7,022 nucleotides of DNA from GCA-2697345 sp049602715 (GTDB taxonomy: Bacteria > Pseudomonadota > Alphaproteobacteria > Rhodobacterales > Rhodobacteraceae), in contig JBMYRX010000073.1 of NCBI GenBank assembly GCA_049602715.1, forward strand, positions 1 through 7,022, given 5' to 3'. Positions 1 through 6,100 of the stretch are shown here, piece by piece; the stretch's first letter is position 1, and the number at the start of each line of letters is the position of its first letter. Under the pieces are notes generated by a model. The model searched no databases and was not told the DNA's origin. It saw nothing but the letters and a program-made list of their open reading frames with translations. The position numbers were made by a program, and so were the translations under genes.

Positions 1-241
1 AACACCAAGTGCTATCAATATTTTGTCTCAGAAAAAACCAATTTTGGTACCCATTTTTTCTGAAAGGAGTGGTCAGATTCTTTCAAAGCAATTTACAAAA
101 AAGATGACATCTCCTAGAATCGCTTTGTGTTTCAGTAAACAAATTGCAAATAGCTTAGTAAATTATGAATATGATAAAGTTCTAATAAGCCCATACCCCG
201 ATATAGAGAATTTGATAGCCCTGATAGAGGAATTCATATAA
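1..241 (+). CDS. hemD: Uroporphyrinogen-III synthase, C-terminal part (5' end outside window)
   Basis: This is the last 79 codons of a gene whose start lies to the left; the frame is open from base 2. HemD closes and inverts the D ring of hydroxymethylbilane to give uroporphyrinogen III, the cytosolic branch-point precursor of heme, siroheme and cobalamin. The visible part matches the end of the HemD fold: a TPSA segment at the left edge (the 'fTSpsav' region), then VPIFSERSGQIL (compare the family's 'y.SpRsae.f'), then IALCFSKQIANSL and a final VLISPYPDIENLIALIEEF (compare 'vlva..Pde.allall'). The in-frame TTG at 23 is internal and not a credible start. The assignment is strongly supported by the two genes that follow, because hemD, mitofilin-like gene, hemY is a standard alphaproteobacterial order. 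HemD sequences diverge fast, so motif evidence alone would be moderate. Confidence 0.82.
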   Translation, partial: TPSAINILSQKKPILVPIFSERSGQILSKQFTKKMTSPRIALCFSKQIANSLVNYEYDKVLISPYPDIENLIALIEEFI

Positions 242-308
242 AAAACTGATAGTAAGACAGTTAAAAATAAACGGATGTTTAATTAAAGTATTGCTTATAA
301 AATAATAT

Positions 309-315
309 GGTGAGG
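309..315 (+). promoter_or_regulatory. Probable ribosome binding site deciding the TTG start of the mitofilin-like gene
   Basis: GGTGAGG is a purine-rich near match to the Shine-Dalgarno core. It sits 12 bases upstream of TTG 328, slightly longer than ideal. It also lies inside a tiny in-frame ORF (ATG at 307, five codons, TAA at 322-324) that ends three bases before the TTG. No better start is available. Confidence 0.4.
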
Positions 316-327
316 CTTAAGTAAGTT

Positions 328-1413
328 TTGGTTGATAAAAAAAAGAAAATTGATTCAGATGATAAAGTGATAATTGAACCTATCGATACAGATATTATTC
401 AGACAATTGAGACAAAAACAAATCGAAGAAAATTATTTAAAAGAATTTCTTTAGTAGTAGCTTTATCAATTATAACAGGATTGGGATTTATATATTTATA
501 TCATTACTCGATGAACCGAATTGACAATAAAAAGACTCAAAGTAGCGAAAGAATAGAACTCTATAATATGGTAAAGTTGCTTCAAGAGGATCTTAAATTA
601 CAAAAATTAGAGAACGAAAAACTTAATAAAAAGTTACTAAATTTAAGTAGTAAATTCAAAAACACTGATAATGTCGTTACTCAAAATAAGCTGATGAATG
701 AGGATTTGTTTGATTCCTTGTCTAATCAGATATCTAAAATAGCATCTTCAATGGTTGAACAAAATACTTTTCCAAGTGTTGATGAAATTTCGATTATAAA
801 AAAGACCAACGAACTTCAAGAGTTAGAAAAGCGACTTCAGTTATTATCTATCGATATTAAAAAAAGGATGGAGTTATCTGAAGAGCAAAATAAAAATATT
901 AAAATAACTGAAGAACTTACAACCTTAAAAGAGAGTATAATGGCTGTTAAGAAGCAAATTAAGAGTGGAAGGCCTTTTGATAAACAGATTTACAAGTTAC
1001 CGGAGAGAATCGATTTGTCCGAAGAGTTTAGACGTATTTCAACGATAGGAATTATTCCCATCGTCGAATTGAAAAGTATGTTTCCCCAGCTTGCACGAGA
1101 TACTCTATCGGTAATCCATAAGAATACTGATGAAACTAATGCAAAGAAAAAGTTTTTTATATTTTTGCAAGGAAAGTTTGGCGCGAGGTCATTAGTCCCT
1201 CGGCAGGGTAATGATCCAGATGCAATACTTTCAAGGGTAGAGGCATTTATAAAAGAAGATAACTTTAATGATGCATTGAGCTTGTTATCCACGATACCTG
1301 AGAGTGGAATGATTATTATGGCAGAGTGGATAAAAAAGCTTGAGGACTGGATATTGATAAATAATACAATGAATGAGCTTGATAGTCTGATCCAAAACGA
1401 AGAGATTAATTAA
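328..1413 (+). CDS. Alphaproteobacterial Mic60/mitofilin family inner-membrane protein (COG4223 type)
   Basis: Seen: a 361-residue protein with a charged cytoplasmic N-terminus (1-38), one membrane helix (about 39-59, SLVVALSIITGLGFIYLYHY), long Lys/Glu/Leu-rich coiled-coil stretches (about 75-110 and 155-212), and a C-terminal domain opening with SGRPFDKQIYKL (213-224). The end (about 280-357) carries LQGKFGARSLVPRQGNDPDAILSR followed by a DDAL-like helix and an AEW helix, as in alphaproteobacterial mitofilin C-termini. Known: alpha-Mic60 shapes intracytoplasmic membranes, is the bacterial relative of mitochondrial Mic60, and is commonly encoded beside hemY. Most of this protein should lie in the periplasm. 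The start is taken as TTG at 328 because TAA at 322 blocks extension and the next in-frame Met falls after the membrane helix; GGTGAGG at 309-315 could be the ribosome site, 12 bases away. The DNA is more AT-rich than hemY. Its stop overlaps the hemY start by one base. Confidence 0.82.
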   Translation: MVDKKKKIDSDDKVIIEPIDTDIIQTIETKTNRRKLFKRISLVVALSIITGLGFIYLYHYSMNRIDNKKTQSSERIELYNMVKLLQEDLKLQKLENEKLNKKLLNLSSKFKNTDNVVTQNKLMNEDLFDSLSNQISKIASSMVEQNTFPSVDEISIIKKTNELQELEKRLQLLSIDIKKRMELSEEQNKNIKITEELTTLKESIMAVKKQIKSGRPFDKQIYKLPERIDLSEEFRRISTIGIIPIVELKSMFPQLARDTLSVIHKNTDETNAKKKFFIFLQGKFGARSLVPRQGNDPDAILSRVEAFIKEDNFNDALSLLSTIPESGMIIMAEWIKKLEDWILINNTMNELDSLIQNEEIN

Positions 1414-2861
1414 TGTTTTTTTCATTAATCAAAATAATAGGTTTCTTTCTATTAGTTTCAGCAATAGCGTTGGGAACGAGTGAGCTTTCTAATAGTAGTG
1501 GTTTTATAAGATTCTCCGCGTTTAATTTTGAGTTCACAATGAGTCCAGCGATGGCTTTTTTAGTTTTTATTGCTATTTTAATGGGTTTTTGGTTTTTATT
1601 GAAAGTTTTGGGTTTTTTTAACGCTTTAATCAGTCTTTTATCGGGTGATGAAACAGCAGTTTCCAGGTTTTTTAGTAAGAATAGAGAGAGAAAGGGGTTC
1701 GATGCTTTAGCAGATGGAATGATTGCGTTGGCTTCTGGTGAAGGTAGATTGGCAATATCTAAAGCCGCTAGAGCTGAGAAACTTTTGAAACGACCTGAAT
1801 TAACTAATATAATTACTGCCCAGGCTGCTGAATTTTTAAAAGATAAAAAACAGGCATATGAGTTTTATAAGAAACTATTAGCTGACGACCGAACACGGTT
1901 CGTTGGTGTGATAGGGATTATGAGACAAAAGTTATCGGAAGGAGATACGGACTTAGCTTTAAAACTCGCTGAAAAGGCATTCTCGTTAAAACCGAAACAT
2001 GAAAAAACTCAGGATTTCTTACTAAGCCTACAAGCTGAAAAAGAGGATTGGAGTGGTGCTCGGAAGACGCTTAATGCTAAATTAAAATATGGAAATTTAC
2101 CTCGAGATGTCCATCGGAGACGCGATGCTGTTTTGGCTCTGTCTGAGGCAAAAAGTATATTAACAGAAGGTAAGACTATTGAAGCTCAAGAGGCTGCTAT
2201 AGAAGCAAATAGACTTTCGCCTGACTTAATCCCAGCAGCTACTATGGCGGCGCAAAGTTATATTTCGAAAAGTAAAATTAAAAATGCTTTGCGTGTGATC
2301 AAGAAGGCTTGGGAAGTCAGGCCTCATCCAGATTTAGCAAGTGTATTTTTAGAAGTTACAGAAAATTATGAAGATAAAGATCGCATAAAGAGCTTTAAAA
2401 CATTAGCTCGTACACAAATGAGTCACATAGAAACAAAAATGTTTTTAGCAGAGTTATCTATTTCTAGTGGTGATTTTAGTAATGCCAAGTCGTTTCTTGA
2501 TAGCATAAAAATAGATAGTGGACTGACTTCCCGTTATCTCACAAATAAAGCGGCGATTGCAAAAGGTGAAGGGGAAGAAGATCAAGTTGTTAGAGGACTC
2601 CTTAACGATGCTTTAAAGGCTCCTAGAGGACCTCAATGGGTTTGTGATAATTGCTCTCAAGTACACTCTAATTGGATGCCAGTATGTAAAAATTGTTCAA
2701 GCTTGGATTCACTGAGTTGGAAAGAGTCCTTAGCAGAGGACGATCTGGCGCTCTCTGGAACTGTGATTTCACCTTTAACTAATCCAAAAACAGAAGATAA
2801 AGGACTATCTGGAATTAATGAGGAGAGTGGGCATAGAAGCTTTGAAAGTTCGTCTAATTAA
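1413..2861 (+). CDS. hemY: HemY-type TPR membrane protein with C-terminal zinc ribbon
   Basis: Seen: 482 residues with two N-terminal membrane helices (about 3-22 and 45-74) separated by a short loop, then an amphipathic helix and a long all-alpha, TPR-like region (about 95-400). Examples are FDALADGMIALASGEGRLA, repeated Ala-rich helix pairs, and AWEVRPHPDLASVFLEV near 299-315. This matches the proteobacterial HemY family (COG3898), which is found next to heme genes and has no demonstrated catalytic activity; it is unrelated to the Bacillus protoporphyrinogen oxidase of the same name. At 409-436 there is a zinc ribbon with C411-x2-C414 and C425-x2-C428 and flanking Trp residues, resembling the rubredoxin-like ribbon of LapB/YciM; a polar tail of about 45 residues follows. 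The ATG at 1413 overlaps the upstream TAA (TAATG), and AAGAG at 1400-1404 is a plausible ribosome site, so translation is probably coupled to the mitofilin-like gene. Confidence 0.87.
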   Translation: MFFSLIKIIGFFLLVSAIALGTSELSNSSGFIRFSAFNFEFTMSPAMAFLVFIAILMGFWFLLKVLGFFNALISLLSGDETAVSRFFSKNRERKGFDALADGMIALASGEGRLAISKAARAEKLLKRPELTNIITAQAAEFLKDKKQAYEFYKKLLADDRTRFVGVIGIMRQKLSEGDTDLALKLAEKAFSLKPKHEKTQDFLLSLQAEKEDWSGARKTLNAKLKYGNLPRDVHRRRDAVLALSEAKSILTEGKTIEAQEAAIEANRLSPDLIPAATMAAQSYISKSKIKNALRVIKKAWEVRPHPDLASVFLEVTENYEDKDRIKSFKTLARTQMSHIETKMFLAELSISSGDFSNAKSFLDSIKIDSGLTSRYLTNKAAIAKGEGEEDQVVRGLLNDALKAPRGPQWVCDNCSQVHSNWMPVCKNCSSLDSLSWKESLAEDDLALSGTVISPLTNPKTEDKGLSGINEESGHRSFESSSN

Positions 2862-2891
2862 AAATGACCAGTTAGATAGTGTTTAACGTTT

Positions 2892-2920
2892 TTGTCGTTT
2901 TTGAGATAGACTCCTATAAG
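2892..2920 (+). promoter_or_regulatory. Candidate sigma-70 promoter for the MttB/SDR operon
   Basis: TTGTCG at 2892-2897 (4 of 6 matches to TTGACA) and TATAAG at 2915-2920 (5 of 6 to TATAAT) are separated by exactly 17 bases. Initiation would fall near 2927, leaving a leader of about 45 bases before the ATG at 2973. The gap is AT-rich, so chance matches are likely, but spacing and position are good. It overlaps the possible terminator of the upstream unit. Confidence 0.4.
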
Positions 2921-2938
2921 GTTTTTCTATCCTTTTTT
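2905..2938 (+). terminator. Possible weak intrinsic terminator after hemY
   Basis: GATAGA (2905-2910) pairs with TCTATC (2926-2931). An inner CCT/AGG pair (2913-2915 with 2919-2921, loop ATA) could stack inside it. The 3' arm runs directly into CTTTTTT (2931-2938wards; T-run 2933-2938). The outer stem is only six pairs, mostly A-T, so termination would be weak, and read-through from the heme block is possible. Confidence 0.35.
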
Positions 2939-2958
2939 AAGACAAAGTACAAAAAGCC

Positions 2959-2962
2959 GGAG
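2959..2962 (+). promoter_or_regulatory. Ribosome binding site of the MttB-family gene
   Basis: GGAG lies 10 bases before ATG 2973 and is the only Shine-Dalgarno-like element in the leader. It supports the first ATG over internal Met codons, and keeps the Arg-rich N-terminus as part of the protein. Confidence 0.5.
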
Positions 2963-2972
2963 TTAAAGAAAA

Positions 2973-4523
2973 ATGGGTGTTGACGCAGTTGGAACTTCTA
3001 GGAGAGGTCGTGGAGTTCGAAAAGCTATCAGACAAAAAAGAAATATTAAGATGTTGCCTGCATTAAATCATAGGCTTCCATTAACTGAACCTATGGATCA
3101 AGGTCAGATAGAAAAAATTGATAACGCGTCTATGGATATATTAGAGAATGTTGGTATCGTTTTTCGTGATCAGGTTGCTTTACGAGATTGGAAGTTAGCT
3201 GGAGCAAAAGTTGATGGTGAAACAGTATATTTAGATCGAAATCTTGTCAGAGACCTTATAAAAACAATACCTTCAACTTTCACTTACAAAGCACGTAATC
3301 CAAAAAATAATCTACCATTTGGAAACAATAATTGTATTTTTGTTCCAATGACTGGTGCTCCTTATATTCGTGATCTTGATGATGTTAGAAGAAACCCCAC
3401 CCTTTCTGATCTTGGCGATTTTCATAAGCTTAGCCATATGTTACCCGCTATTCATTCGTCAGCGCATCATATTGTAGAACCTTTTGACCACCCGATAAGC
3501 CAAAGGCATTTGCGTATCACGTATTCGTCTATGAAGTATTCTGATAAGACGTTTATGGGTATGACTACTAGTCCAAAGAACGCGGAAGATGTGATGGAGA
3601 TGTGCTCTATTTTGTTTGGTGATGAGTTCATGGATAATAACCCGGTTTGCACAGGAAATTGCAATGGGAACTCCCCTTTGGTTTGGGATGAAACTATGCT
3701 GGGTGCTATGAGGGCATTTTCGAAACGGAATCAACCAATTTTATGCTCGCCTTTTGTATTAGGAGGCGCAAATACCCCAGCGTCGGTGGCACCCACAGTT
3801 GCTCAATTGAATGCAGAAGCTCTCTCGGCATTAGCCTATACGCAGGTAATTCGTAAAGGAACCCCAGCAATCTATGGTCATTATCTTTCAACGGTCTCAA
3901 TGAAATCTGGAGCACCTATGGCGGGTACGCCAGAGATAAGCCTAATGAATTTTATGATAGGTCAATTGGCAAGGTTTTATGATATCCCATGGCGAAGCTC
4001 TAATACACTTGGTGGTTCAAAAGTTTTTGATGCTCAAGCAGGGTATGAAAGTGCCACAACTATGATGTCCGTGTTATTATCTGGAGCAAATTATATTTGG
4101 CATTCGGCTGGCTGGAATGAAGCAGGAATGCATTGTTCAATGGCAAAGTTTGTTGTTGACGCGGAACAATGTGCGATGGGTTATCGTATGTCAGAAGGTA
4201 TAAAGTGGGATGACTTTGACGAAGGTATACAAGCTATAAGGGACATTGGTCCAGGTGGACATTACCTTGGGCACCCTCATACTTTAGAAAAATTTCAGGA
4301 GGCATTTTTTATGCCTGAAATGTTTGATAATAATTCTGTTGAACAATGGCAGGCTGAAGGCTCGGTTGAAATTAACGAGCGAGCGCTTACAAGGGCGAGA
4401 GCTCTACTAAGAGAGTATGAGGAGCCAAAGTTAGACCCCGGTATTGATGAAGCTTTGAGAGATTATATTACGAGACGTGAAATAGAAATACCTGCCGCGG
4501 ACTCTCTAAATCAGGAGTTTTAA
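2973..4523 (+). CDS. MttB-superfamily corrinoid methyltransferase, non-pyrrolysine type
   Basis: Seen: 516 residues with a basic N-terminus (SRRGRGVRKAIRQKR, 9-23) and then an uninterrupted barrel-type domain (about 35-485). Recognisable family segments are ENVGIVFRD (58-66), VPMTGAPYIRDLDD (124-137), SPFVLGGANTPASVAPTVAQ (259-278), YGHYLSTVSMKSGAPMAGTPE (301-321), DAQAGYES (353-360) and the GANYIWHSAGWNEAG stretch (371-385). Known: this superfamily (Pfam MTTB, PF06253) moves a methyl group from methylated amines to Co(I) of a corrinoid protein. Archaeal trimethylamine enzymes read UAG as pyrrolysine, while bacterial relatives such as glycine-betaine MtgB lack it. No in-frame UAG occurs here, so this is the second kind. 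The substrate could be glycine betaine, another quaternary amine or something else. It opens an operon with two SDR genes (2-base gap to the first). No corrinoid protein gene is seen in the window, so the methyl acceptor must be encoded elsewhere. Confidence 0.88.
   Translation: MGVDAVGTSRRGRGVRKAIRQKRNIKMLPALNHRLPLTEPMDQGQIEKIDNASMDILENVGIVFRDQVALRDWKLAGAKVDGETVYLDRNLVRDLIKTIPSTFTYKARNPKNNLPFGNNNCIFVPMTGAPYIRDLDDVRRNPTLSDLGDFHKLSHMLPAIHSSAHHIVEPFDHPISQRHLRITYSSMKYSDKTFMGMTTSPKNAEDVMEMCSILFGDEFMDNNPVCTGNCNGNSPLVWDETMLGAMRAFSKRNQPILCSPFVLGGANTPASVAPTVAQLNAEALSALAYTQVIRKGTPAIYGHYLSTVSMKSGAPMAGTPEISLMNFMIGQLARFYDIPWRSSNTLGGSKVFDAQAGYESATTMMSVLLSGANYIWHSAGWNEAGMHCSMAKFVVDAEQCAMGYRMSEGIKWDDFDEGIQAIRDIGPGGHYLGHPHTLEKFQEAFFMPEMFDNNSVEQWQAEGSVEINERALTRARALLREYEEPKLDPGIDEALRDYITRREIEIPAADSLNQEF
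4513..4517 (+). promoter_or_regulatory. Ribosome binding site of the first SDR gene
   Basis: AGGAG lies inside the last codons of the MttB gene, 8 bases before ATG 4526. It is the best Shine-Dalgarno match in the window and decides this start over the ATG at 4538. It also shows that the SDR is translated from the same transcript. Confidence 0.65.
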
Positions 4524-4525
4524 TT

Positions 4526-5275
4526 ATGTCAGAGAAGATGGTTATCCATCAACGATTTAAGGGTAAGAAAGTTTTAGTTACTGGGGCAGCCGGTGGTATT
4601 GGGGGTGTCTTAGCTGCCTCTTTGAGAAAAGAAGGTGCTTTAGTGGCAGTAACTGACCTTGATACGAGCAACATTAAAGCAGATGCTCATTTTGATGGTG
4701 ACTTATTGGACCCTAGCTTTTGTGACCTGCTACCAAGTCGAGTGGCAAAGCACTTTAACGGCATTGATATTTTATTTAATAACGCAGGTGTTATTACTAG
4801 AGGAAAAATTACTGATACTAGTGAAGAAGATTACTCCCTTACAATGGGGGTAAACGTTGAGGCACCCTTCAGGCTTTGCCGTGCGGTAATTCCCTTGATG
4901 AAACCTGGAAGTTCAATTGTGAATACAGCTTCATGTTGGGGTTTGAGACCTGGACCTGAACACCCGCTTTACGTTATGTCAAAAGCAAGTATAGCCTCTC
5001 TTACCCAGAGTTTGGGGCTGGATCATGCAAGTGATGGTATTAGAGTTAACGCTGTTTGTCCTAACGAAGTAAACACTAATATGATTAGGAGTGGTTTTGA
5101 AATTAGGGGACTAGATTCCAGAAAAGCGTTGGAAGAGCTCAATAGGTCAGTCCCGCTAGGCCGAATAGCGGAACCAAGTGATATAGTTGAAGTTATGCTG
5201 TTTTTAGCATCTGATGCAGCTCGTTACATTTGTGGATCACTAGTTGAAGTTAATGGTGGGAAACCAGTAATATGA
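4526..5275 (+). CDS. Short-chain dehydrogenase/reductase (classical SDR), first of a pair
   Basis: Seen: 249 residues, the usual classical SDR length. The cofactor loop TGAAGGIG is at 19-26, an acidic residue (D44) ends the second beta strand and points to NAD(H), NNAG is at 85-88, N110 follows, and the catalytic set is S136, Y149 and K153 (YVMSK). The C-terminus ends in the usual sheet (LVEVNGGKPVI). Known: SDRs of this shape interconvert an alcohol and a ketone in the cytosol. The substrate cannot be read from sequence, and names such as 3-oxoacyl-ACP reductase would be over-specific. Oddity: after the active site the family's common 'NAV.PG...T' reads NAVCPNEVNT (175-184), with Asn in place of Gly. 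It starts 2 bases after the MttB gene and overlaps the next SDR by four bases, so it belongs to the same operon and probably acts on a related metabolite. Confidence 0.88.
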   Translation: MSEKMVIHQRFKGKKVLVTGAAGGIGGVLAASLRKEGALVAVTDLDTSNIKADAHFDGDLLDPSFCDLLPSRVAKHFNGIDILFNNAGVITRGKITDTSEEDYSLTMGVNVEAPFRLCRAVIPLMKPGSSIVNTASCWGLRPGPEHPLYVMSKASIASLTQSLGLDHASDGIRVNAVCPNEVNTNMIRSGFEIRGLDSRKALEELNRSVPLGRIAEPSDIVEVMLFLASDAARYICGSLVEVNGGKPVI

Positions 5276-6003
5276 CAAACTTTAAAAATAAAGTAGCACT
5301 TGTTACAGGTGCTTCATCAGGTATTGGTGCGGCGATAGCCGAACAATTATCAAATCAGGGTGTTAGAGTATTCGGTGCCCAACGTACTCCTTCCAATTAT
5401 GAGGACATTTTATCAGACCTTAGTGATCCAAAAGCACCTGAAGAAATAATCTCGGTCATTAATAAAGTTACTGGTAGATTAGATATTTTGATAAATAATG
5501 CAGGTATTATGACAGAGGGAACTGTTGAAGAGACAACACTTAAAAATTGGAATCAGCATCTTTCCATTAATTTAACCGCACCTTTCTTATTGATTAGGGA
5601 AGCAATGCCCTTGTTGCGGGAGTTTAGGGGATCAATTGTTAATCTGGGTTCTGTAGAAGGGATAGGTAATAATCCGCGGCATCCTGCATATGGAGCCTCA
5701 AAGTCTGGTCTTCATGGTCTCACAAGAGCCGTTGCCGTAGATCATGGTAAGGACGGGGTTAGATGCAATGCAGTAGCTCCTGGATGGATTGATACACCCT
5801 TAAACGAGGACTTTGTTAAAGGAATGGATGACCCTATCGGGTTTCGCGAGAAATTAAGTGATATTCATCCTATAGGCCGCAGTGGTCAGCCATCTGAGGT
5901 AGCAGAACTGATATGTTGGCTTGTTTCAGACGCTGCCAGTTTCGTAACCGGACAGGTTTGGACAATTGATGGTGGCCGTATGACTAAATTAAGTTTACCA
6001 TGA
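5272..6003 (+). CDS. Short-chain dehydrogenase/reductase (classical SDR), second of a pair
   Basis: Seen: 243 residues with TGASSGIG at 12-19, NNAG at 75-78, N100, S127, and the catalytic pair Y140/K144 in YGASK. The canonical NAVAPGWIDT is at 167-175, and the end is VWTIDGGRMTKLSLP. The second beta strand ends GAQR (35-38) with an Arg and no acidic residue, which favours NADP(H) over NAD(H); this is inference. It is clearly a different SDR from its neighbour, since the cofactor-loop residues, the beta2 residue and the post-active-site loop differ, so a recent tandem duplication is unlikely. Its ATG overlaps the upstream TGA (ATGA, 5272-5275) with only a weak GGTGGG upstream, which indicates translational coupling. 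It is the last gene of the operon. The substrate is unknown; a second oxidation/reduction step in the same pathway is the simplest reading. Confidence 0.88.
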   Translation: MTNFKNKVALVTGASSGIGAAIAEQLSNQGVRVFGAQRTPSNYEDILSDLSDPKAPEEIISVINKVTGRLDILINNAGIMTEGTVEETTLKNWNQHLSINLTAPFLLIREAMPLLREFRGSIVNLGSVEGIGNNPRHPAYGASKSGLHGLTRAVAVDHGKDGVRCNAVAPGWIDTPLNEDFVKGMDDPIGFREKLSDIHPIGRSGQPSEVAELICWLVSDAASFVTGQVWTIDGGRMTKLSLP

Positions 6004-6067
6004 TTATTTCAAGGTAAAATAAAAATTTTTATGTACCAGTATTAGCAGCAGCCCAAAAGTGTTTAGG

Positions 6068-6095
6068 AAAAAACTATTTATCCAATCGGTTAGTT
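6068..6095 (-). terminator. Possible weak intrinsic terminator of the transporter gene
   Basis: Read on the minus strand, AACTA (6095-6091) pairs with TAGTT (6076-6072), with an inner CC/GG pair around a GATT loop, and the 3' arm continues into a T-run (6073-6068). It begins 5 bases after the transporter stop. The stem is short and partly mismatched. The 97-base convergent gap (6004-6100) also holds an AT palindrome at 6019-6032 and nothing else recognised. Confidence 0.3.
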
Positions 6096-6100
6096 CTTGA

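Noticed and set aside
244..262. Inverted repeat AACTG/CAGTT after hemD as a terminator
   Set aside because: The stem has only five pairs and is followed by A-rich, not T-rich, sequence on the plus strand; no minus-strand gene ends there.
990..1292. Minus-strand open frame of 100 codons inside the mitofilin-like gene
   Set aside because: It lies wholly within a well-supported plus-strand gene, has no ribosome site or recognisable domain, and its composition is that of an antisense shadow.
1..3000. Functional link between hemD (cobalamin precursor) and the B12-dependent MttB operon
   Set aside because: hemD sits in its standard heme-block position, so the proximity is more simply explained by insertion of the operon after hemY.
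3459..3915. Three overlapping minus-strand open frames inside the MttB gene
   Set aside because: The sense strand carries conserved family motifs throughout this stretch; the antisense frames show no domain and no start signals.
4659..4853. 64-codon plus-strand frame inside the first SDR gene
   Set aside because: It runs out of frame through the conserved SDR cofactor region and lacks a ribosome site.
4526..6003. The two SDR genes as a recent tandem duplication
   Set aside because: They share only general SDR motifs and differ in cofactor loop, beta2 end residue and post-active-site loop, so they are distant paralogues.
6019..6032. 14-base perfect AT palindrome as a bidirectional terminator or operator
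   Set aside because: It is made entirely of A and T with no loop; such runs are expected by chance in DNA this AT-rich.
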